This document shows, one piece after another, positions 9,500 to 17,537 of a stretch of DNA of 37,399 nt. Position 1 is the stretch's first letter; every line of letters begins with the position of its first letter. The notes under the pieces were generated by a model. It worked only from the letters and a program-made list of their open reading frames with translations. It made no database searches and had not been told where the DNA came from. Both the position numbers and the translations under genes were made by a program. The DNA lies in the NCBI GenBank assembly GCA_016292255.1, contig JAEEZZ010000087.1, positions 1-37,399 on the forward strand. Reading direction: 5' to 3'. Source of the stretch: Oscillospiraceae bacterium (GTDB lineage: Bacteria > Bacillota > Clostridia > Oscillospirales > Oscillospiraceae).

Positions 9500-10621
9500 A
9501 TGAGAGTTGAACGACTTGTAGAGATTATCGGCGCTGACTTTTATACCGGCGTGCCGGACAGCCAGCTCAAGGCTCTTTGCAATTATCTGATGGCGCGCTA
9601 CGGAATCGACCCGAAGCACCACGTCATCGCAGCAAACGAAGGCAACTGCACGGCGCTTGCCGCAGGCTATCACCTGGCTACCGGCAAGGTCCCCGTGGTG
9701 TATATGCAGAACTCCGGCGAGGGCAATATCATCAATCCGGTAGCCAGCCTGCTGAACGACAAGGTGTACGCCATCCCGGTGGTGTTCATTGTGGGCTGGC
9801 GCGGAGAACCGGGGGTGCATGACGAGCCGCAGCATATCTACCAGGGCGAGGTGACCGTAAAGCTTCTGGAGGACATGGGGATCTCCGCGTTTGTGATCGG
9901 GAAAGAGACCACAGAGGAAGCCCTCTCGGCCAAGATGGAGGAGTTCCGGACGATTCTCGCCGCGGGTAAGGACGTCGCCTTTGTGATCCGCAAGGGCGCT
10001 TTGACCGACGCGCCGAAGGTGGAATACCGGAATGACAATACCATGATCCGGGAGCAGATCATTCAGCATATCGTAAAAATCAGCGGGGAAGACCCGGTCG
10101 TCTCCACCACGGGAAAGGCCAGCCGGGAACTGTTTGAGACCAGGGTGGCCAACGGACAAAGCCACAAATACGACTTTTTGACCGTCGGCTCCATGGGGCA
10201 CAGCTCTTCCATCGCCCTTGGAGTGGCGATTCAGAAGCCGGAGCAAAGGATCTGGTGCGTGGATGGCGACGGCGCGGTTCTGATGCACATGGGCGCCATG
10301 GCGGTCATCGGAACCAATCACCCGAAGAATCTGATCCATGTGGTGATCAACAACGGCGCCCATGAGACGGTCGGCGGGATGCCTACGGTGGCAAAGGATA
10401 TCGATCTGGTGGCGATCGCAAAGGCCTGCGGTTATCCGTATGCAGTATGTGTGGATAATTTTGACGACCTGGACAGAGAGCTTGCCGCCGCGAAGCAAAG
10501 AAATGAGCTCAGCCTGATTGAGGCCAAGTGCTCTATCGGCGCCAGAGAGGATCTGGGACGGCCCACGACCACCGCGCTGGAAAACAAGCGGAACTTTATG
10601 GAGTACCTTTCTACACTTTGA
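9500..10621 (+). CDS. aepY: Phosphonopyruvate decarboxylase (ThDP-dependent)
   Basis: FYTGVPDSQLKALCNYL, ANEGNCTALAAGYHLATGK, YMQNSGEGNIINP, ThDP motif GDGAVLMHMGAMAVIG...NN. Confidence 0.92.
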   Translation: MRVERLVEIIGADFYTGVPDSQLKALCNYLMARYGIDPKHHVIAANEGNCTALAAGYHLATGKVPVVYMQNSGEGNIINPVASLLNDKVYAIPVVFIVGWRGEPGVHDEPQHIYQGEVTVKLLEDMGISAFVIGKETTEEALSAKMEEFRTILAAGKDVAFVIRKGALTDAPKVEYRNDNTMIREQIIQHIVKISGEDPVVSTTGKASRELFETRVANGQSHKYDFLTVGSMGHSSSIALGVAIQKPEQRIWCVDGDGAVLMHMGAMAVIGTNHPKNLIHVVINNGAHETVGGMPTVAKDIDLVAIAKACGYPYAVCVDNFDDLDRELAAAKQRNELSLIEAKCSIGAREDLGRPTTTALENKRNFMEYLSTL

Positions 10622-10627
10622 TGATTT

Positions 10628-10671
10628 GCCGGATTATCCTGCTGTGTCGGCGGGATAATCCGGCTTTTTTT
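10628..10671 (+). terminator. Intrinsic terminator of the phosphonate operon
   Basis: GCCGGATTATCC (10628-10639) pairs with GGATAATCCGGC (10653-10664), then T7. Confidence 0.85.
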
Positions 10672-10715
10672 CAACTGTGTTTGCTTGACTGCGGGGGCGA
10701 AAGATTACCCGAATG

Positions 10716-10731
10716 GGATTGTATACAATCC
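10716..10731. promoter_or_regulatory. 16-bp perfect palindrome, candidate operator
   Basis: GGATTGTATACAATCC, about 10 nt upstream of the copy 1 -35 box. Confidence 0.5.
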
Positions 10732-10741
10732 AAAATGGGGA

Positions 10742-10770
10742 TTGATTTTTACAGCTTTTCCTGCTATACT
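10742..10770 (+). promoter_or_regulatory. Promoter of TPR-GGDEF copy 1
   Basis: TTGATT (10742-10747), 17 nt, TATACT (10765-10770). Confidence 0.6.
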
Positions 10771-10806
10771 TAATAAGTATAGGTATAGCAGGAATCGGGT
10801 GATTTT

Positions 10807-12438
10807 ATGAGCAAGCTGACGAATAACGAGAGAATCGATGAGGCTGTAAAAAGGTACAAAAATGAATTGCCGCGCCTGGTGAAGGCACTGAACCGGATCT
10901 TAAAGAATGCAGAGGCGGACGAGGACCTTTTTGCGGTCGGAAAAATCAATCTGTTTCTTTCTATTTGCTACTTCGATTTGGGAGATCGAAGCAGCATTTT
11001 CCCTTACGCCATAAAGGCGGTGAGCGTTTTTGAGAAATTAGGCAATCATAATTTCTTGCCCCGCAGCTATAATATTCTGGGCCTCGCTTATCTGGCGCTT
11101 GGTAATTATCAGCTTGCCCTTTCCACATACAACAAGGCGCTTGCCACGATCCGCCGCCGGAAGAGACCGGGCCTGAGCAAAGATACCATTCTGAACAATA
11201 TTGCAGAGTGCTATTATGAGATGGGGGAGTACCGGAAGGGTAATCGCATCTATGAAGACTGCTTCCGTGTGGTTCGGACAACGCGGCCCGACGATCATGT
11301 ATGCGCGGTCATTTACGGCATTAACATCTCTGACTGTTATGAGAGCTGCGGCGACTACCAAAAGGCGCTCAATATCCTGGATACCATCAAGCCAAATTGT
11401 GATGTACTCGACCGGGAAGTCCTCGTTTGGGGATATTACGGCAGGCGCTGCTGTGTGCTGTATCTGCTTGGCCTTACAGAGGAGGCCGAGCAGTATGCGG
11501 ATCTTGTGATAGACGCCGTGACAACCAATTACGATTCCTATGAATTCCATCGGGATTTTGAGAAGATCGCGGCGCAGGAGGTAAAATCCGGCGACTTTGT
11601 ACGCGCCCAGCGCTTTGCAGATATTCTGAAAAAATATGCCGATGAAAACGGCAATACCATCGATATGATCCTGTCCAAACGGGTACAGGCGAATATCTGC
11701 TATGCCAAAGGTGAGATGGATGCTGCATTGGGGCTCTATAAGGAATTGAACGTCCTCTATGAGAGGCGCATCAAGGAAGAGAACGCGATGCAGTACGAGA
11801 TCCAAAAGAACGCGGACACTGCCACAAAGGAAGTATCAAAGCTGATGAAGCGGGTTCGCGACAGCGAACAGAGGGCGCAGCGGGATGCTCTTACCGGGTT
11901 GATGAACCGTTCGGCTTTGACCAGCGTCGCAGAGACTTTCTTCAATGAGGCCAAGGAGCGTGGAAAATGCCTGGGCGGTATTTTCCTGGATATTGACTAC
12001 TTCAAGGAGTATAACGACACCTATGGCCACGCGGCAGGGGACGAGGCCATTAAGTATATCGCCAGGCAGTGCATGGAAGAAGAAACTTCCACCGTGAAAT
12101 TCTTCCGATACGGCGGCGATGAGTATTTCGGATTTATTCTTGGTCATAAGGAAAAAGATCTGCAGGCGCTTGCGCTTCGTATTTCCGAAAAGGTCCGCGC
12201 TTCCGCGATTGACCATGTCAAGAATCCCAACGGCCAGCGGATCACTGTGTCCATCGGTATCGTCAATATTGATTTGAAAAAGTCTGATGATTCTGTGCTG
12301 GATATTATCAAGTATGCAGACAGAGCTCTTTATCATGCGAAGGATCGGGGTAAGGACGACGTGTTCCAATACTGTGTCCTTGACAATTCTGAGCACGAAT
12401 TCAGGCGAGTTTGCTCCGATGAGAAGCAAAACAGATAG
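10807..12438 (+). CDS. TPR-GGDEF putative diguanylate cyclase, array copy 1 (subfamily A)
   Basis: 543 aa, no TM segment; TPR-like helices (NYQLALSTYNKALATI); DALTGLMNRSAL, FLDIDYFKEYNDTYGHAAGDEA, FRYGGDEYFG. Confidence 0.9.
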   Translation: MSKLTNNERIDEAVKRYKNELPRLVKALNRILKNAEADEDLFAVGKINLFLSICYFDLGDRSSIFPYAIKAVSVFEKLGNHNFLPRSYNILGLAYLALGNYQLALSTYNKALATIRRRKRPGLSKDTILNNIAECYYEMGEYRKGNRIYEDCFRVVRTTRPDDHVCAVIYGINISDCYESCGDYQKALNILDTIKPNCDVLDREVLVWGYYGRRCCVLYLLGLTEEAEQYADLVIDAVTTNYDSYEFHRDFEKIAAQEVKSGDFVRAQRFADILKKYADENGNTIDMILSKRVQANICYAKGEMDAALGLYKELNVLYERRIKEENAMQYEIQKNADTATKEVSKLMKRVRDSEQRAQRDALTGLMNRSALTSVAETFFNEAKERGKCLGGIFLDIDYFKEYNDTYGHAAGDEAIKYIARQCMEEETSTVKFFRYGGDEYFGFILGHKEKDLQALALRISEKVRASAIDHVKNPNGQRITVSIGIVNIDLKKSDDSVLDIIKYADRALYHAKDRGKDDVFQYCVLDNSEHEFRRVCSDEKQNR

Positions 12439-12462
12439 ATTATCTGCCTCAGAGGTACGATT

Positions 12463-14091
12463 ATGGAAAAGCTGTCATTGAGTGATCGGATAAGTCGTGC
12501 GATTAAACAATATCCGAATGATCCTTTCCGCCTGGCACAGGAGCTGAAAAAGCTTCTCAGAGTTGCGGAGAGGGAAAAAGACGTCTATAATATCGGAAAG
12601 CTCAATTTGAACCTTGCGATCTGCATTGTCCACCAAGGTCGGCGTGACAGTATTATTCCCTATGCCTATAAGGCAGTCAGTATTTTGGAGACACTGAACG
12701 ATCCGGCGCTGCTTTCACGCAGCTACAACCTGCTTGGCATTGCCTATGCCGGGCAGGGCAATTATCAGCGCGCCCTGGAATCCTACAATAAGGCGCTGAA
12801 GGTGATTCGCGGCAGGAAGAAGCCGGGCGTTCGGAAGATCACCCTGCTGAACAATATCGGCGATGCCTATTTCTCAATGGGCGCCTTTGATAAGACGCTC
12901 AAAATTTCACAGGACTGCCTTTCCTTCTGCAGAGCGCATTCGCCGGACGACCACACGGCGATCGTCCTGTACGCGGTCAACATTTTTGACAGCTATATCA
13001 GCATGAATGATTTCCGGAGAGGGCAGGAGATCCTTGACGAGGTTCAGCAGGATGCCGAATTCCTTCCCGAAAGCATATTGCTGTGCGGGTATTATATCAG
13101 AATGTCCTGTGCGCTTTACGCGAACGGCGACCCGATTGGTGGAGCCAAATATGCGGATCTGATGTTAAAGCTGGTCCATGCACATCTGGACACCTATGAG
13201 TTCCACTCGGTCACCGTGCGGATCGTTTCCTTCCAGCTCCAAATCGGCGACTTTGAAAGAGCCCGGATCATTTCCGATACCCTGACAGAGTACGCAGAGA
13301 AAAGCGGCCACGCCTTGGATCATATCATTGCAAAGCGCGTCCTGGGCAATATTTGCTATGCCAGCGGCGATTATGATCGCGCCCTCTCCCTGTTCAAGGA
13401 ACTGAACGTGCTCTACGAGGAGTGGATGACGGAGCAGAAGACCATGCAGTATGAGGCGCAAAAGAGTATCGACGCCGCCAACAGAGAGATCTTAAAGCTG
13501 ATGAATAAGGTACGTGCCAGCGAAGAAAAAGCGGAGCGCGATCCGCTTACAGGCTTGATGAATCGCTCTGCGCTGGTCAATGTTACCACGGAGTTTATTG
13601 AAAAGTCCAAGGCGCTGGGCAAGAAGCTGGGCGGTATCTTCCTGGATATCGATTATTTCAAGGAGTATAACGACAGCTACGGCCATGCCGCCGGAGATGA
13701 GGCGATCAAGTTTATCGCGAAGATCTGCCTGGATGAGGAATCACAGAACATTAAGTTTTTCCGGTACGGCGGCGATGAGTACTTCGGGGTCATCCTGGGC
13801 TTCCGTGACGAGGAATTGCGTAAGCTGGCGTTCCGGATTTCTCAGAAGATAAGGGCCTCCGGCTTTGAACATCTCAAGAATCCCAACGGTCAGCGGCTGA
13901 CCGTTTCAGTCGGTATCGTCAACGTCGATATGAAGAAATCCGGCTACACGATCCTGGATATCATCAAGTATTCGGATGAGGCGCTTTATCATGCCAAGGA
14001 TCGCGGCAGGGATGATGTGTTTGAATACTGCTTTTTGCCCGATGCGGAGCATGAATTCAGGCGCCTCGAGAGCAATGCGAAGGCTGAATAG
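12463..14091 (+). CDS. TPR-GGDEF putative diguanylate cyclase, array copy 2 (subfamily B)
   Basis: 542 aa; NDPFRLAQELKKLLR, YAYKAVSILE; DPLTGLMNRSAL, DIDYFKEYNDSYGHAAGDEA, FRYGGDEYFG. Confidence 0.9.
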   Translation: MEKLSLSDRISRAIKQYPNDPFRLAQELKKLLRVAEREKDVYNIGKLNLNLAICIVHQGRRDSIIPYAYKAVSILETLNDPALLSRSYNLLGIAYAGQGNYQRALESYNKALKVIRGRKKPGVRKITLLNNIGDAYFSMGAFDKTLKISQDCLSFCRAHSPDDHTAIVLYAVNIFDSYISMNDFRRGQEILDEVQQDAEFLPESILLCGYYIRMSCALYANGDPIGGAKYADLMLKLVHAHLDTYEFHSVTVRIVSFQLQIGDFERARIISDTLTEYAEKSGHALDHIIAKRVLGNICYASGDYDRALSLFKELNVLYEEWMTEQKTMQYEAQKSIDAANREILKLMNKVRASEEKAERDPLTGLMNRSALVNVTTEFIEKSKALGKKLGGIFLDIDYFKEYNDSYGHAAGDEAIKFIAKICLDEESQNIKFFRYGGDEYFGVILGFRDEELRKLAFRISQKIRASGFEHLKNPNGQRLTVSVGIVNVDMKKSGYTILDIIKYSDEALYHAKDRGRDDVFEYCFLPDAEHEFRRLESNAKAE

Positions 14092-14119
14092 ATTATATAT
14101 TATTGGATTTATGTTAACT

Positions 14120-14151
14120 CCGGCCTCTTTTCCAGAGGCCGGTGCTTTTTT
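14120..14151 (+). terminator. Intrinsic terminator after array copy 2
   Basis: CCGGCCTC (14120-14127) pairs with GAGGCCGG (14135-14142), then TGCTTTTTT. Confidence 0.8.
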
Positions 14152-14217
14152 GAACGAGAAAAAGAGCTAAAAATTTGAATGGACAAACAAAAAATTGAAT
14201 GAAAATCAAAATATGAA

Positions 14218-14246
14218 TTGATTTTTGTTGATTTGACTGCTATAAT
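14218..14246 (+). promoter_or_regulatory. Promoter of array copy 3
   Basis: TTGATT (14218-14223), 17 nt, TATAAT (14241-14246). Confidence 0.7.
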
Positions 14247-14280
14247 CAATTTAGAAATCAAAATGTAAGAGGGTGTAACT

Positions 14281-15894
14281 ATGGAAAGGTCGAAAATAGA
14301 TGATCGGATCGAACAGATCATGAAAGATCATCGGCGTGATTATCCGCGGCTTGAACGTGAGCTCAAGAAGTGCCTGAAGGAAGCGGAAAAAGACGGTGAG
14401 ATTATGCTCATCGGCAAAATCAGCCTGTATCTGTCCATGTGCTATTTCGAGATGGGCGACCGGGTTCGCATCCTTTCGCATGCTTTTAAGGCTGTTGGCA
14501 TTTTTGAAAACTCGGATGATATGACGTTGCTTGCCCGCAGCTATAACCTGCTCGGCATTGGTTACGGTGCCCAGGAGAATTACCAGCTTGCTTTGGCTTC
14601 CTACAACAAGGCGCTGGATACGATCCGCGGCCAGAGAAAGCCCGTGTTGAGAAAGGAAATGATTCTCAACAACATTGCCGATTGCTATTATCAGATGGGC
14701 GAGTACCAGAAGAGTATCCATCTGATGAAGGGTTGTTTGTCCACCTGCCAGAAGAAGAATCCGGACAATCATGCCTCCATCTCGGTTTACGGTCTGAATC
14801 TTTCCGATTGTTACGAAAGCCTCGGGGAGATCCAGCAGGCAAAAGAGATTCTGGACTGCGTTGAGCCCGACGTTAAAACGCTGGGAGAAGATTCTCTGGT
14901 CTACGGCTACTACGCCAGACGCTCCGTGATCCACTATCGGCTTGGCGATTTGGAAAAGGGTGCGGAATATGCCGATCTGACCTTGAGTGGGATGAATATT
15001 ATTCATGACCTTTATGAATTCCACCGGGATTTTGAAAGGATCGCGTCTTTGGAGGTCCAGGCCAACGACTGCGATCGCGCCCAGAAATTTGCGGATATTC
15101 TGTCGGAGTATGCCAATTCGAACGGGCATACCTTTGAGCTGATCATTGCCAAGCGTGTCCAGGCGAGTATCTTTGATGCCCGCGGCGATCGGGCCAATGC
15201 GCTGGAGCTCTATAAGGAACTCAATGATCTGTATGAAAAGCGCGTGCAGGAACAGAACGCAATGCAGTATGAGAGCCAGAAGAATGCCGAAGCTGCCAGC
15301 AGAGAGATCGCAAAGCTGATGAAGAAGATCCGCATCAGTGAGGAGAAAGCCGAACGCGATCCGCTTACAGGGCTGATGAACCGTTCCGCTTTGGTCAGCA
15401 TCACGAATGAGTTCGTTCAAAGCGCCAAGGAACACAACAAAAAGCTCGGCGGTATTTTCCTGGATATCGACTATTTCAAGGAATATAACGACACCTACGG
15501 CCATGCCGCAGGCGACGAGGCAATCAAGTATATTGCCAGTGTTTGCCTGGGTGAGGAGACTTCGTCCATCCGCTTCTTCCGGTATGGCGGCGATGAGTAT
15601 TTCGGCGTGATCCTGGGCCATAAGGATGAGGACGTGGAAAAGCTCGCCCTACGAATTTCCGAGACGGTCCATTCCTCCGGCTACCAGCATATCAAGAACC
15701 CCAACGGTCAGCGGCTGACCGTATCCATTGGTGTGGTCAATGTGGATATGAAGGATTCCGACTATACCATCCTGGATATCATCAAGTACGCGGATAAAGC
15801 GCTTTACCACGCAAAGGATCGTGGAAAGGACGTCGTTTTTGCCTATCATGCGTTGGCAAATTCCGAGCATGAATACAGGCGGGTTCGCACTTAA
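14281..15894 (+). CDS. TPR-GGDEF putative diguanylate cyclase, array copy 3 (subfamily A)
   Basis: 537 aa; TPR-like N-terminus; DPLTGLMNRSAL, DIDYFKEYNDTYGHAAGDEA, FRYGGDEYFG. Confidence 0.9.
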   Translation: MERSKIDDRIEQIMKDHRRDYPRLERELKKCLKEAEKDGEIMLIGKISLYLSMCYFEMGDRVRILSHAFKAVGIFENSDDMTLLARSYNLLGIGYGAQENYQLALASYNKALDTIRGQRKPVLRKEMILNNIADCYYQMGEYQKSIHLMKGCLSTCQKKNPDNHASISVYGLNLSDCYESLGEIQQAKEILDCVEPDVKTLGEDSLVYGYYARRSVIHYRLGDLEKGAEYADLTLSGMNIIHDLYEFHRDFERIASLEVQANDCDRAQKFADILSEYANSNGHTFELIIAKRVQASIFDARGDRANALELYKELNDLYEKRVQEQNAMQYESQKNAEAASREIAKLMKKIRISEEKAERDPLTGLMNRSALVSITNEFVQSAKEHNKKLGGIFLDIDYFKEYNDTYGHAAGDEAIKYIASVCLGEETSSIRFFRYGGDEYFGVILGHKDEDVEKLALRISETVHSSGYQHIKNPNGQRLTVSIGVVNVDMKDSDYTILDIIKYADKALYHAKDRGKDVVFAYHALANSEHEYRRVRT

Positions 15895-15956
15895 GCGTGA
15901 ATCATTTGGAGTTTTTCCAAGCTGTGTCTTCAGTTTCCCAGGACGGTCAATCTGAA

Positions 15957-16008
15957 TAGAATGCGGAACGGGAAACAGACCTCTATGCAATCGGAAAAAT
16001 CAGAATGC
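15957..16008 (+). pseudogene. Short relic of a subfamily-B TPR-GGDEF gene
   Basis: agaatgcggaacgggaaacagacctctatgcaatcggaaaaatcagaatgca closely matches copy 5 at about 17665-17716; translates NAERETDLYAIGKIRMQ versus NAERESDLYAIGKISML. Confidence 0.75.
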
Positions 16009-16050
16009 AGGTCACTGAATAATAAGCGGTTTTTTGATCCGGTTTGACCG

Positions 16051-16086
16051 ACTTCTCCCTTCGACAGAAGGGAGAAGTTCTTTTTG
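16051..16086 (+). terminator. Intrinsic terminator after array copy 3
   Basis: ACTTCTCCCTTC (16051-16062), GACA loop, GAAGGGAGAAGT (16067-16078), T-rich tail. Confidence 0.85.
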
Positions 16087-16116
16087 TTCTTTTTTACAGA
16101 AAAACAAAAAAATGGA

Positions 16117-16145
16117 TTGATTATTTTCTTATTAATTGTTATAAT
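16117..16145 (+). promoter_or_regulatory. Promoter upstream of decayed array copy 4
   Basis: TTGATT (16117-16122), 17 nt, TATAAT (16140-16145). Confidence 0.7.
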
Positions 16146-16179
16146 TAGAGTGTATAAATTTCCGAAAGGGGGTAAGTGA

Positions 16180-17393
16180 AGGGAACGGACGACATTAGAC
16201 GAGCGAATCACGCAGGCCTTCAAAAAATACCGTGGCGACAATAAACACCTGGTTGTGGAATTAAAGAAGTTTCTGAAAGAAGCGGAAGTAGCCGGTGATG
16301 TCCAATATATCGGCAAGTTGAATATGCACATCGCGGGCTGCTATTTTGATTTGGGCAACCGGGTCAAGATCCTTCCGTATGCGCTGAAGGCTGTCAACAT
16401 TTTTGAAAACTCGGATAACCGTTCCTTGCTTGCTCGCAGTTACAACATTCTCGGCATCGCCTACCATGCACAGGATCTGACCTACGAATATGTGATCAAC
16501 GGAACGGATTCATACGAGGGACATCTTGATTTTGAGAAGATCTCAAAGCAGGAAGTCCGGTTCGGCGAATACGAGCGTGCACAGCGCTTTGCTGATATCC
16601 TGATAAAGTATGCAGAAGAGAACGGACATACGCTGGATCAGATCATTTCCAAGCGCGTGCAGGCGAACATTTCTTATGCCGTCGGCGAAGAGAAACGGGC
16701 GTTGAACTCTATCGGGAGCTGAACGATCTCTATGAGAAGCGCATGAACGAAGATAATGTGATGCAGTACGAAAGCCAGCGTAATGCGGAGGCCGCGACGC
16801 GAGAAATCACAAAGCTGATGAGAAAGATCCGCGACAGTGAGGAGAAGGCCGAAAGGGACGCTCTTACGGGCCTGCTGAACCGCTCGGCCCTTGTGAATAT
16901 AGCGGAAGAGTTTCTCCGCGATGCCAGGAATAACGGAAAGAAGCTTGGCGGCATTTTTCTTGACATTGACTATTTCAAGGAATACAACGACACCTACGGC
17001 CATGCTGAGGGTGACTTGGCTATCAAGTATATTGCAGATGTCTGCAAGGGAGAAGAATCCTCGCAGATGAAGTTTTTCCGATACGGCGGGGACGAATTAT
17101 TTGGAATTGTCCTGGGATGGGAAGATAAAGACCTGGAAGCCGCGGCCCTTCGGATTTCAGAGGCGATACGCGCATCCGGCATTGCACACGTCAAAAACCC
17201 GAACGGGCAGCGCTTGACGGTGTCGATCGGCATTGTCAATGTGGATATGAAGGGCTCCGATGAAACGATCCTGGATATCATCAAGTACACGGATAAAGCG
17301 CTGTATCATGCGAAGGATCGCGGCAAGGACGATGTGTTTGCATATCATAATCTGCCCAATGCCGCGCATGAATACGAACGCGTGGAGCGCTGA
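16180..17393 (+). pseudogene. Decayed TPR-GGDEF gene, array copy 4 (subfamily A); GGDEF half remains open as 16743..17393
   Basis: Expected ATG GAA is AGG GAA at 16180; in-frame ERITQAFKKYRGDNKHLVVELKKFL follows; ~133-aa TPR segment missing at about 16474; 1-nt deletion near 16704 (ttgaactctatcgggagctg where ttg-gaa-ctc-tat is expected) shifts frame; 216-aa GGDEF ORF follows. Confidence 0.85.
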
Positions 17394-17537
17394 CGGCTTA
17401 ATACGGCCGGAAATAACGGGATGTTGTGTGCGCTTCTCATGCTTCATCGGGGGAGACGCACGAATATCGGAAGATCCAATCTGCATGATCGCTTCTGCTT
17501 GGATGTTTTCCATAGCCGCCTTACATGATTTGATCCT

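Noticed and set aside
14251-15621. 456-aa minus-strand ORF and similar ORFs antisense to other array copies (11038, 17682, 19809, 22979)
   Set aside because: They recur because the paralogs share codon usage; no domain and no independent start signals.
17394-17537. Gap between copies 4 and 5 as another gene relic
   Set aside because: No segment clearly matching the paralogs was found, only a weak imperfect hairpin.
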